A stretch of 64,000 nucleotides of DNA from Opisthorchis felineus (lineage: Eukaryota > Platyhelminthes > Trematoda > Opisthorchiida > Opisthorchiidae), in the NCBI GenBank assembly GCA_004794785.1, contig SJOL01006491.1, positions 999,377 through 1,063,376 on the forward strand, written 5' to 3'. This document shows, in pieces, positions 36,151-47,249 of the stretch (within the stretch, counting starts at the first letter, position 1; each line of letters starts with the position of its first letter). Both the position numbers and the translations under genes were made by a program. The notes beneath the pieces were generated by a model. That model saw nothing but the letters and a program-made list of their open reading frames with translations. It did not search any database and was not told the origin of the DNA.

Positions 36151-37675
36151 TGCATTTTGCTAAAGGTTTTTCCACAACCCGTTAGGCCTGTTCTTTCATC
36201 AACACAACTTCTTAGTATGCCTGTTTATTGCTTGTTACATAGATAACAGACTGCGATCTGGATAAAACGTTCTGTAATTGAGTTGACTTTTGTATTTGCG
36301 CCAATGGTATGTGCTCTTCTCCTGCGCTAGGGCGTTGACAACCAGATGGAGGAAACTGACGTTCATCCGTCCATTTTAGCTCGGGTAATTCTTTGTCCGG
36401 TTTCATTTCGGTCGCTTTGCTGTTCTAGTTTATCGCCTGCCCACTTTGTGTTTCTCGCAGCATCTTCGTAGCCCTTTGCCAACTATTACCCTCGTACCGA
36501 GCTTCCTCATCTTCAAGGTCACCAGAGTGGAAGGGCAGTTTACTTCCTAGGTAGAGCAGCCAAAATAACTCTCCCGAAACCAGCTTTGACAATCGATGTT
36601 AAAACTGATTGCATAACACCGGTGACGTGGGTTGACATTCCTGTCTTGTGGTTCGAAGCAAAACAGCAGTGAGGATGTCTCTTATCCGACCAGTGACTAC
36701 CGATCGGGCTGGATGTAGGCTTCATGAGATGATGGCATGGGCTCTCCAACAGAAGAGTCTGTGGTTTGAATCCATTCATTGTCAAGTCAGCCGTCCATGG
36801 TCACGCATAGCAAAATCTGGTCCAGTTTATCCACCAACACAGTATCCACCTATATGCGTCAGATGAATGAGACAATTAGTAATGGTTGACAGATTTTTCC
36901 GCACGCTCACATGTGGACACGTGCGCGCACCCAGTTCTGTGATTCTGATTACTGACGGCCGTCGTTTGTGGGATTGAAAATCCATGTGTACCACTTTTCC
37001 TGCCAATTGAACAAGAAAACACTCAGAAAGCAGGCACACGAATGCAGTGTGGCGTTAGTCGGTAACAAGCACGACACAAAGCAAGTTGCCGATTTCACCA
37101 AGCCCAGCCTGCCGTGCCAATCATGGGGTACGTGGTATAAAAACCACACTGTCGGTGCATCTACCTTGATGGCGCCTGTCTTCAGTTGTCGGCCAAGCCG
37201 TCTCTCCAGATTATCTGAGTTCTGGCACAATTTGAAGCGCAGTCCATTCGTGGTCCCGTCGACCGAATGGAGGTCCAGTTTATGAACAGCTTTGACTGTG
37301 CTGAGCCTTCGTTTCATTTGTCCACCAAGTAGACACTGCAAACCAGATTATTGTGCTGGCGAAAGCATTTTCCTTTTTAGCTCCGTGGATAGCGTCTTTA
37401 AGACATGTTCAAACCACCGAATCGGTTATGTTGACTTGCTGCTCTCATTTCCTTCCTGTCCGGTCTTCACCGGTGGGGAGGGGTGGGGGTTGGTTGTTTC
37501 AGAGAACAGTGCATTTTCCATAGTCTGGTTACTCATCTGTTCTCCGGGAAACCTGATAACTACGAGGCCATGAACTTGCGATTCTGCCAGATTTTCAAGG
37601 TAAAGCTGTGGTCGGATGCTGGAAACAGTTCAGTGAAGTAGTTAACCCATGTCTGCAATGTATCGTCTGTATGCG
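36151..37675. other. No feature recognised
   Basis: Near 36720-36772 a GATGATGGCATGGGC ... GTGGTTTGAATCC stretch is loosely tRNA-like, with a B box but no convincing A box. The plus-strand frame at 36968-37285 includes V-A-L-V-G-N-K-H-D, resembling a GTPase NKxD box, but no other GTPase motif accompanies it. Confidence 0.4.
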
Positions 37676-37677
37676 AG

Positions 37678-37845
37678 TTCAAGATAGCCGGCGGTTAAGG
37701 CACGAAGGTTCATGGTTCGAATCCAACTTCGGCATGCTCCCGTCTGGGCTTGGGGAACCAGGCAATATCTCAGCCCTTGTGCTTCCTCCGGGTGGCATGG
37801 TAACTTAGCACTGAAAGTGTGTTACAGCTGAAACGACTATTCAAT
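37678..37845 (+). mobile_element. SINE-1, tRNA-related SINE copy
   Basis: A-box region AGATAGCCGGCGGTTAAGGC, then a B box CATGGTTCGAATCC that comes early: about 15 nt of the anticodon-arm region present in other copies is missing. The body reads CTGGGCTTGGGGAACCAGGC, CAGCCCTTGTGCTTCC and GGTGGCATGGTAAC, ending GTTACAGCTGAAACGAC. Confidence 0.8.
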
Positions 37846-39790
37846 TATTATATGCATCAGAAGACGGTTTACCGGAGCTACTGGGTAGGAGGACCGTCGG
37901 GGCCGGTGTAGATTAGGTAAAGGGCCGTTCAGAGTTACCATCATGAATATGTCTGTTTCCAGAATCTCAAAATCGGAAATAGTGCACTCGCTATCTAGGT
38001 TGTCCTTGGTCAGGCAGACGGTATATATGATCCCTTCCTAATCTTACCTGGATTGATCCCGACGTACCGCGCATCCGTATTGCGATTATCAGATTGGCAA
38101 GCACTATTTGGCCGTATCTCAGTTAATTTGCGGCAATATAGCTTCACCAATGAGCTTGTTTTCAGTGCTACTTATGGGGAAAATTTAGACGAATGTTGCG
38201 AATTTTCCAATGTGACCAGCCAACATCTTGCTTTTACATGGTTCAATGAGGTCAGGCGTGCTCTTCTGCTAGGTACGGAATTTCAATATGGGCGTGTAGC
38301 CTGGCCTCGTTCGCTATTGAGCCGAGTATTTCTAGTTATCTTGCAAATGGAAACTTGTCTGAATAGTTTTATGACCTGCATTCCACAGTGCATTCTCCCC
38401 GTGGATCACAATATCGGTGGTCACGTGGTCGTGTGCGCTACGGTTGCTATGACCTGTCTCCTGACAGGCGCACTGGTGTGATCGGCGTATGTGCGGGCTT
38501 CGCAGCTGACGGCATGGGAGCACGTTTGTCTGCAACCATCCATCCCCAGTGCTGTTTGACCTAGTTTACTGAAGCTACGCATCGATCCAAAGCACGATCA
38601 GATTGATATGTAATGTACATATCCGTTCAGTCGACTGTAGTTTTACTGCATTCAGCTTAAGCCTTGTCTGTGCACCCAGAAAGATCGGTCACGCGCCTGC
38701 ATTGTACTTGCACGGTTTTGTTTACGTTTATTCTGGAGCGGTTGGTCAAGATGTACGAATAAGACCAATCTCCATGACTAAAGCGAATGTGTTACCTCAT
38801 CCCCGAACTGTTCATGAATGTGACTTGTCTCTGTAATGTAGATTATCTCGATATGCAGTGTAGTAACCACCACCATGATTCAGCAGAATGCGGAAGAAGT
38901 TGCGAAACCGGCCCTAGCGGTTCACGGAAATGTGTCATGCTGGTGGTCACAGGTGTCCATTACGTCCTACACTTGTTAGGGAAGGGCTCAACTGCGTTAA
39001 TCACGCGACTTCTCTTTGTGGCTCCGAAAGGGACTATTTGCATTTTTCCTTGGACCACCGCTTCATGCTGCTCTTTTATGATCACACCACGCTGGAGTCT
39101 TCATTGTGCAATTATACCACCAACTGCAAAGAGGTGATATCGGGGCCATCGGTAATCCAAAACTAGCCTGCTCAACACAGTATGTTTCGAGGATTAGTTA
39201 GGTGACTAGTGCCCTCACTTCACTGCTCTCACCTGTCGGGCAACTGCCAGGACGTAGGCATCCGTTAGTACATCTCGTGAAGACGACAGTACGTTGCTAA
39301 AAGCGAACCAGATTTTATTCTGGCCACTGTCAAATACAGTTGTGAACACCCCGCCTCTATACTACATCCACCGGGTCCATACGAGCTTGTGGAGTTTCAG
39401 TGGCAACTTGAAGTAAATGGTTCGGCGAACGCTTGGCAGTTACTCATCACAAACTTTTACTAGGCGAATTTCGAGGGAATTAAAGGGATAAATTACTATC
39501 CTACCCTTCACACCGCAATGCAAGAATTTATTTTGAGGGACCTATGCTCAGATTACCGCTGACAAGGTAGTAAGTCACCAAGCTCTTGTCCGCTGGACAC
39601 TCTCAGCCACTCTGACCATCGGTGGATGCACAATCACGGGTAGTCATGTTATAAAGTTACACAGTTGCTACTTGGTTCACTCACTGAGCTGGGAAAGTGT
39701 TGCACACGTTTCGTCAATTTTCAGTTGAGATTTCGTCCTGTCAGTGAAGCCAACCTACGCTGAAAAGCTGTTTCATTCTCATTGGGAATC
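37846..39790. other. No feature recognised
   Basis: A 142-aa plus-strand open frame (38053-38481) has no motif, signal or coding bias that I can recognise. No repeat copy is visible. Confidence 0.4.
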
Positions 39791-39794
39791 ATGA

Positions 39795-39875
39795 ACAGTG
39801 CGCCTCTCACGAAACTCCAGGGAGTCTCGAACTCGCGACCTCCACGAGCGGCTGATCAGCCTGAATCCTCAACAA
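39795..39875 (-). repeat. tRNA-like B-box sequence
   Basis: The minus strand has GGTCGCGAGTTCGAGACTCC, a good pol III B box, preceded by GCTGATCAGCCGCTCGTGG. No full cloverleaf could be drawn. It may be the head of another SINE type, placed directly before a SINE-1 copy. Confidence 0.3.
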
Positions 39876-39982
39876 AGCAAATTATCTTACCGAACACTCA
39901 CAGAAGCTATACAAATTTTAGCAGCCCGCACACATGAGGAAACATCCCCACCGATGAGACATTTTGGTGTTATCCTAAACCA

Positions 39983-40172
39983 TCGAGCTCGAGATGGTTC
40001 AGTGGTTAAAGCGCAAATCTACTGACCGAAAAGTCTGTAGTACGAGTCCAACCTCTCTATCTCGACTTCTGTCTAGGCTTGGACAACCTGGCAGTATTTC
40101 AGCCCTCATTCTTCCTTCGGGTAGCGTGGCATCTTAGCATTAGAAGGATGTTACAAATGAATGATTTTTCTT
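39983..40172 (+). mobile_element. SINE-1, tRNA-related SINE copy
   Basis: A box GAGATGGTTCAGTGGTTAAA, anticodon-arm-like CTACTGACCGAAAAGTC, degenerate B box AGTACGAGTCC, body CTAGGCTTGGACAACCTGGC and CAGCCCTCATTCTTCC, ending TTACAAATGAATG. Confidence 0.8.
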
Positions 40173-40739
40173 CCTAAACCATCTATTCGATAGGCAAATG
40201 CTATGCCTGAAATCGCAACCAGTTTACTTTCGAACATTTCGCTTTTTAATCACCTAAACATCAGTTTAGAAACCGTAACCTACTCAGGACCAGCTTTTTG
40301 GCTAAATTCTCCTATTCGAATAAAGCACTCTCCCAACAAGCAATGCATATTGTGGGAATCCAAGCAACAACAATCTGGTTGTCCTCCCAAAGAGTTTTAC
40401 TTGTCAGACAAATGCAATCCACAATAATTGTCTAACGAGGATTAGGTTCCGTACATCTCCCGGTGCTAGCTGGGACCAATAAATTAAGCGCTATTGTGAC
40501 TGAAAGATCGGGTGTCATTGAACCGAACTGGCCTGATGTTCCCTCTATGTGACTATATCACCGCGCAAAGTCAATAATTGCACAACCTATGGGGGTGTTA
40601 CAACGACTTAGCAAAGAACAGTCATTTTGCTGCCGGAAGCAGTGTTCCGAGGTCCCACCCAATCGCCACATCCAGGTGCTGAAAGCACCCCGAACACACC
40701 TTCTTTCTAGGTGCGGGCTGAGGACTAACATTCAAAAAC

Positions 40740-40897
40740 GGTCGTTCAGGTGTAACACCCTTTCGGTGCCTAGTGGCCATGCCACCCGAAGGAAGCACGA
40801 GGGCTAAGATACTGTCAGGTTACTCAAGCCCGGACGGAAACAGTCGAGAAGCTGAGGTCAGTAATTTCGCGCCTTAACCACTGAGCTCGAGCTCTTC
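40740..40897 (-). mobile_element. SINE-1, tRNA-related SINE copy
   Basis: Minus strand. A box GAGCTCAGTGGTTAAGGCGC, but the B box is absent: the sequence jumps from TTACTGACC to TCAGCTTCTCGACTG. The body (CTTGAGTAACCTGACAGT, CTCGTGCTTCCTTCGGGTGG, CAC CGAAAGGGTGTTACA) is intact. This internal deletion would kill pol III transcription. Confidence 0.75.
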
Positions 40898-43800
40898 AAA
40901 AACAGTCACTCCAAGCGAAGCGAAAAATCACTATACACTCGCAAAAGCTACTTAGTAAATGTAGCTGTGGTCTCGTTACTCCGGCGAAGAAAGCTGCAGT
41001 ACGGTCTTTAGTTGCCACCCCCCCCCCTCACCGAAGAATTACTGTCACCTGGGCGATATTCTGGAACCCCCTAGCTTGCGCTGTAGATGACGTACATAAG
41101 TGTTTGTGCGACTATATTGGGAGAGAAGCACAAAGCCCCAATCATTATTGCTAATGGGGAGGTGCATCGGTTTCCTGCCTTACCTGTTAAGTGGGTCTGT
41201 CACTTAGTCAAAATTGAATCCATACTCACCTGTTAGAACATGCAATTTTTGAGGACGCCCACCAACGTACTGTTTTTTTCCTTAGAAATTGATTATTGAG
41301 CATATTCACGGGAGGCTAGTTGATTGACTCAGCCCATTCTGTGGAAAAGGAAAACATAAAAACATCTGGAAGACCTTGTGTGGCCGCCGAGACCGAGGCT
41401 GCGCGGTGACTGAAATCCTTTACCCACGTAGGCCACTTCTGATATGATTACAAAGAAGACTTTGCTCAATCAACCCTTTGAAGCCTTCAGTCTGCCTTCC
41501 GTCCTCGCTTTATGCCGCGTATAGGCCTGTGCAACAATAATTTCCGGCTCGTCTGTCGTTGTACCGTAGCCACCCTGCATTAGCTTCCTTTTGACATTTT
41601 CCAGGGCCTAGTCCTATCATTTCCACGATACCAGTCATACGCTCATCGCTCACTGGGCTATGGAAAAGAAGGGGATCGTCTCAACCTAATTGCGGCGCCA
41701 ACTTGGTGAACCATTTTTAAAAGAATTTCATCATTACCAACTAGCAGTTCGTAGGTGACAGCTAGCTGACCGAACCGGACAACACAAGCGGTAACAAGAA
41801 TGGTCTTAACATGGACACGAAACTAAACAACACGATGAAGAAACCCGGATGAGATCATTCAGAATGGCAGTTAGAAGCCATCACAAAGCCAAGTGTAGAT
41901 ATGCCCGTTGTCTGTTCGACGTCCATATGGACATGGCAGGTCATAGGAATGATTTCAAGTGTGTACGCTATAGAATCACGTGGGGGTACCGATTTACTGA
42001 AGGAAGAGGTTACATTGCAATTATTGTGGATTAAAAACCTATCGACCTCAATTTCAGTAGGCAAAGCAAAGGACTTACCGATGCTTACACAGAAATTAAC
42101 CAAAATGGCAAGTATTGCGTGGTCGGGCTACGTGTTAGCTCTGTAGCCCGTATGCACCGGGGTGGAGCAAGTGCCCGACGGTTAACTCACAGGCAGGTAA
42201 TAGCCATTCCAACGTGGTCACCAGATACATAGTGCGCACGCTGTGAAAGCACTTTGGGACAGTGGTCCCTCAAAAACACCAGTATTGAAGCCCAGTGAAG
42301 CGGTGCGTACCACTAATGCTTGCGCAGAACAGTGGAGTGTCAAGCTACTCACAAACTACTGACAGCAGCATATGGAGACTTCCCAAATTTTTCTCCCTAG
42401 TTCATTGCTTATTTACTATACACTGTCAAAAAATGGCCACACTCTCCAAGTGAAGAGAACATAAGAACACTTGTTACGTCCAATCAGTTTACTCACGTAC
42501 AAGATCACGTCGGTGTGACAGTCACGTGACTGTCACTGACTCATTGAGGCTACGTGGATTATTGATTAGATTAAATGAGAAACGGAGACAGGCACGCGAT
42601 CATGCGTAACAAAAGCACGGAGTTTCCTAGTCTGCATACCACACACGATCATAATAATTGAGTAAAGGGTGCCATTTGCAACATTTAGAATGCTGAAAGC
42701 AAAAAGTTGGAACCTGTAACTCCCATTGCAACCGAAGAAACCAAAGACCATTGTGAAGCCCTACACTGACAATTAAAATAAACGGAAATGCAACAAACCA
42801 TTGCAGTTAGGCAGGCGTCTTTCGAAACCAATGAGTCTTTCTATCCATTCTTCCAGGTGTAGCATCATATATAAGCCAAAGTACTTGCTTCGGTTCGAAC
42901 TCCTAGTGTAAGTGTTTTTAAACGTCAGTTATCATTCAAATTAGTTTCGTAAACTTCCTCTGAGTTCTGCTTCTAACATCTCAAACAACAGCGCAACACC
43001 CCTGAATCGTGTCTGCAAACTGAGCATGGTATTCAGACGGTTCCTTCCATGCGTGAAATCGCATGTCTGTGTCCATTCGCCATTCAGCCAACCCATACTC
43101 TGTGTACTCAGTGAATCAATAACGGTCATGCGGCGTGAATTGAACTTGTCTACCAGTCTCATATCTGCTTACTGGCATGGGAAAGAATGTTTCGCAAAGA
43201 AGGACCCTGATACCGCTCTGTGCGGAACTCCTCTGTGTTCTATACCATTCCATCAAGGAGACGAATCTTGCACTGGACATACCGAGATTGGAGTTATGTT
43301 ATTCTGTTGCTTTTATTCCACCCACGAACAGTGAGCATGCATACGGTTATTCTGGTAGCCTCAGTCTGTGGTCATCAACAGTGAAGGAGGTACCATGAAA
43401 GTAGAGTGATGAAGTGTCGAAAAGAGTGAAAGATGGCAAGTTTATGGAGGGAAGGTAGTTGAGTAAAGGTGCACCACTGAATCATGTGATTCACCCACAC
43501 CGACAATGGTCTCCGACCACTGGTTGAATGAGTCTTTATCTCTCCATACTGGAAGGTTGTGTACACCAGTAAATCTACCAAGATAGTGAGTAGGTTTTTT
43601 GGCACCTCCTTGGCCTGTCCACTCATTACTTCCTTTCAAACCAATTCTTATGAGGCCTGCCTATGCAGACCGTCTTTGGGCATGCAGAGCAGGCAATCGG
43701 GACAGCGTAACTTTGATGATTGTGTCAGAATGTCGTTGGAGCGCCCACTAGACCATTTGCCAAACGGCAGGACGTACGTTTGTATTGAGAATATGATGCC

Positions 43801-43900
43801 CCCACCACAACTGTGCAATGCTTTATGGACACTGTTGTTCAAAAGCAGCCAGTTTATTCTATCTTACGAATTTCACCTTTGTGCAACAGCACTGGTCAAA
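40898..43900. other. No gene recognised
   Basis: A 10-nt poly-C run lies at 41028-41037 and a 22-nt palindrome at 42515-42536 (listed separately). Open frames are short and unremarkable. TGTGTGGCCGCCGAGACCGA near 41379 is a GC-rich patch without known identity. Confidence 0.4.
42515..42536. promoter_or_regulatory. 22-nt perfect palindrome centred on CACGTG
   Basis: Arm GTGACAGTCAC is followed at once by its reverse complement GTGACTGTCAC. The centre GTCACGTGAC is the optimal USF-type E-box. Biological role is unknown; a chance origin for an 11+11 loopless palindrome is improbable in 64 kb but not excluded. Confidence 0.4.
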
Positions 43901-43929
43901 CTGTGGCACAGCGCACTCCCTCCTTCTCT

Positions 43930-44335
43930 GGTAGTCGAATGTCAGGCCGGCTTCATAAGTCAGTGAGCAGCAAGAGTAGTGGGTTCGTTTTTCTGTCTCC
44001 GCAAGCCCTTCATCGACAGTACTAGCAGCGGGGATGAAATATCTAGTACCTAATCCCGAGGACTGGGATACAGCAGTATTCGTCCAGTCTTGACGGTAGA
44101 ACGTACACCGTGATGATGCAAAGCTCATCATAATTTTGGTAGGATTCTAACCAAACAGCACAATGTCATCGGCCTTATTTAGATCGGTCTCAAGGTATCT
44201 CGACTACCGAGGGAATGGATAGTTTAAGCGTTTCCTCCATTATCGTTTCGGTTACAAGAGTGAAAAGATACGGGCTTAGTAGGGAACCCGGGTGATGATT
44301 TTTCGTGGACCTTTACCCTTTGACGATTGCTGGAG
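43930..44335 (-). mobile_element. RTE-like LINE, RT palm/thumb fragment
   Basis: The minus strand reads P-G-S-L-L-S-P-Y-L-F-T-L-V-T-E-T-I-M-E-E-T-L (RT motif B region, consensus G.PLSPFLFT..T.TIME.TL), then A-D-D-I-V-L-F (YADD box with the Tyr replaced, 44169-44180), then S-F-A-S-S-R-C-T-F...Q-D-W and S-T-V-D-E (consensus F..SKCKVLLQDW ... G..VDEI). Frameshifted and dead. Confidence 0.7.
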
Positions 44336-44399
44336 TAGATAGTGAGCGGAATGAAGACTTAGGGCATAACTTTATTAACACTACCTTCAGATTAGGAAG

Positions 44400-45580
44400 G
44401 GCAATGAATATATTGGTCATATATATGTACGGCAATGTTCATGAAGTGGTCAAGACGCGAAGACATAGTCAACGAACCCACGACCTTGACCGGTTTTGTA
44501 AATTGGAATCACACGCGCAAGCGTTCCTCTGTCATCAGTAAACATGGCTAGTGTGAGAGAATTTGGACCGGGCGCCCACTTTTTATCACAAGTTCGTGTT
44601 CTTTATTGACTTCCTCTTTAAGAGAATTTGAAATACCGTTCAAGGCAAGCCGTTTATTTTGATGATGCTGTTGGAGTGAAACACCAAATAAACTGATCTT
44701 CAGGGTGCTCCGCTTAACCTTATGAACGGCAGCGTCTCCTCTGACTTCTTGTCCCAGTCTTTGGAATGCATTGAGATAAGCCTTCTTCATCTTTCCAGGG
44801 CTTCCCTCACCAACCATTTCCGGCATTTCCTAAAATCCAAGCGAAATACGTTTTGGCAGATCCTGTAGTGTAAAACTGTTGTCCTAGTAGGATGTTCTTC
44901 CTTCATTTGTAGAGGCAGAGCGCCTGGATTTTTGAGGACAGTTCCTCCGTTGGCGGGTTTTCGGGTAGGCAGACTGAGTGCGATCGTGGCAAACTGACAG
45001 CTTGTCCCAAACTTTATTCGTTGTTTTCTATCAGTACTGCTGCTGAGGGTAGTTTAGTTTCTTTTATCGAAATTTCATGCAGAAAATATGCTTCGTATCG
45101 CTTCATTTTCAGGAGGCGAACGGTCAAACGGGCAAGCATATAAGCATGGCCGGACTCCGCGCGGATGTTTCAGAAGGAACGACATTCTTCAAAACATGGT
45201 CGCCGTCGACCTGTGATTTAACTGCACGCACGACTGCTTGTGGAGGACGTCAGACGAGGTACGTTCCTTTGTGCTTTGAGTTGGCATCTGCAACAAAGAG
45301 CATGGTCTGCGCACAACTGAGAAAACCGGTTACCGTTGTCTTTTCTTGGGGCGAGGACAGAGAGTTTGTCCACTGTCATTAAATCATCCGATTTGGTACT
45401 AATGCTGCTACCTAGAACTGTGATACCTGTGTCACTTGCTTGCCATAGACGATTCGAATGTTGTTGATAGTATGTCTCTTTGGATGCACTTCTTCGGGGC
45501 AGGCAAAGGAGTCATGAATAAGCCGTGCAATTTTGCCCATATTTGATAGACTCTGGTGTTCTCAGCTAATCGTGGTAATC
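44400..45580. other. No feature recognised
   Basis: Frames at 44548-44826 (minus, 92 aa) and 45077-45382 (plus, 101 aa) have no motif I can name. They lie between two LINE fragments and may be anonymous LINE remnants. Confidence 0.35.
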
Positions 45581-45587
45581 TAGTCCT

Positions 45588-46530
45588 TCGGTATGTGCTT
45601 CGCGCCAACAAACTGTAAAGTCATTCTGCAGGATGTACATTCTTTGAACATGGTTCTAGGAATTCAGGGGGTGATACTGGAAGTTGTAGGAGGCTACACG
45701 CATCTCGCAAATTTCATTAACTCTGATGGTAGAGTGACAGACGAAGTGAACACACGAATTTCAAATATGGAATCGCTTTTGCCAATTCATGCCGCTTGTG
45801 ACAGCAAAAGTTATCTCATTGGGTCTCAAAAGGTGTGCATATCAGACTACACTATGGGTTGTATTACTGTACGGCTGCGAGACTTAGCATCTTCGGGCAG
45901 AGAATCTGAGACCTTTTCAAGTCTTTGATCACTGGTGTCTCAGAAGTACGGGTGGAGTCGGCTGGAACCAACGAATTCGATGTGAGGTGATTAGGAGACG
46001 TATTTGACTGAAGCGGACGGTACTTGCCTCAAAGCATGCATCCAGTACTCCTAGCTAACGTGGCTGGGCCATGTCTTACGCATACTAGGTTATTGCCTAC
46101 CGAGACGAGTGCTGTTTTCCGTGCCTAATTTGGAGTGGCGGGAACCTGGTGGTGGAAAGAATTTGACACGGCAAGAGGTCATGAAGAATGATACGAAAAG
46201 TTTGAGCTCTATCGGTGCTGTGCGCGCTCCAGAATGGGGCCCACGTGACCCTAACTGTGCTTGACAGAGGACACTAGACGTTATGTCGGTTGACTGATGT
46301 CAGTGGCGTTCATGTGGTCAGTTTCTATCCCGATTGTCTGAGCGAGTGTTGGTTGTGTAGGCGTCTGGGTTTTTTGTGGTAGGCTAGCCCTAAATCCCTT
46401 TCCCTGACCAATTTTTCTTCTTTTTATTGTAGTGCTTCATTCAAACAGATTGACAGTTGTATGGCAGCGAAGCACCGGTGTTCTCTTCTGGCGTTTCTGT
46501 GAATGATGATGATGATGATAATGGTGATGT

Positions 46531-46568
<38 letters not shown>
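45588..46568 (+). mobile_element. RTE-like LINE, post-RT region and complete 3' end
   Basis: Plus strand: M-C-F-A-P-T-N-C-K-V-I-L-Q-D-V (consensus MRFAPSKCKVLLQDV), G-G-Y-T-H-L-A-N-F-I-N-S-D-G, V-T-D-E-V-N-T-R-I-S; later T-W-L-G-H-V-L-R-I, C-L-P-R-R-V-L-F-S-V-P and L-E-W-R-E-P-G-G-G, C-Q-W-R-S-C-G-Q-F-L-S-R-L. The 3' UTR ends in a long GAT microsatellite. It has several frameshifts. RT catalytic motifs are not visible upstream, so it is 5'-truncated. Confidence 0.85.
46504..46568 (+). repeat. (GAT)n microsatellite, LINE 3' tail
   Basis: About 65 nt of GAT triplets with few interruptions (GATAATGGTGATGTT). Shorter GAT runs sit at the 3' ends of the other LINE copies, so this is the expanded tail of the element just upstream. 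Confidence 0.9.
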
Positions 46569-47249
46569 TTTCCTGGCTAGTCGTACAGTGCACAGCTGGC
46601 TATTCCCAAGAATTTAGTACAACCGAGAGTCCTCGGTCTTTGAACTCCGAGGACTTTATGGGATTCGGCCGAAGGAGCAACCCATACCAGTAGAAGTTTT
46701 TCTGGGCTATTTGGAGATGTGACACCATGGAGTCTTTTAGGTGTCTTTCCAATACAAGAGGATGATATGTTCGATAAAAAAGAATTTAAAGGGGATAGAA
46801 TAGAACAAAATATCGGCTTCGAGGGAAAAAGACACCTACCTCCAGTTGTCCAGGCTGAGGAAGGGAGTTTATCTGAGGCACTACATCTCCAACCTTTGAT
46901 TTGACAGTCAGCGGGTTTTCGGATTTTCTTGTGAGACCTTTCTCTTGGTTGCAGGGGGTTGGTTTAGCCTATGGACACGGAGTAAGACACGGATACCTGA
47001 CTCTTAGAGGTGCTTTGCTCGGCAGATACGTTTGGAGTCCTTTCCAAATTTTGGTAAGATGTAATCGCCTTTCAACCTTATTACATAATTCGACAACCGA
47101 TATCAACAATGGGGCCATAGAGCGTGTGGAATTTAGGGAAAATCGTTAAATTGTGCTTCCTCGGCTGAAGGCGACATCACTGTTCCCATAACTATGGAAA
47201 GTCACCTGGAAGAAACACATTACTAGCTTGACAACAACCGGCTCTTGCT

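Noticed and set aside
36968..37285. V-A-L-V-G-N-K-H-D resembling a Ras/Rab NKxD box
   Set aside because: No P-loop, switch or SAK motif in any nearby frame; surrounding residues do not resemble a GTPase.
39795..39875. Functional tRNA gene on the minus strand
   Set aside because: Good B box but no cloverleaf pairing or proper A box; listed only as a weak tRNA-like repeat.
45077..45382. 101-aa plus-strand frame as a gene
   Set aside because: No motif and it lies between LINE fragments; no splice or start context to support it.
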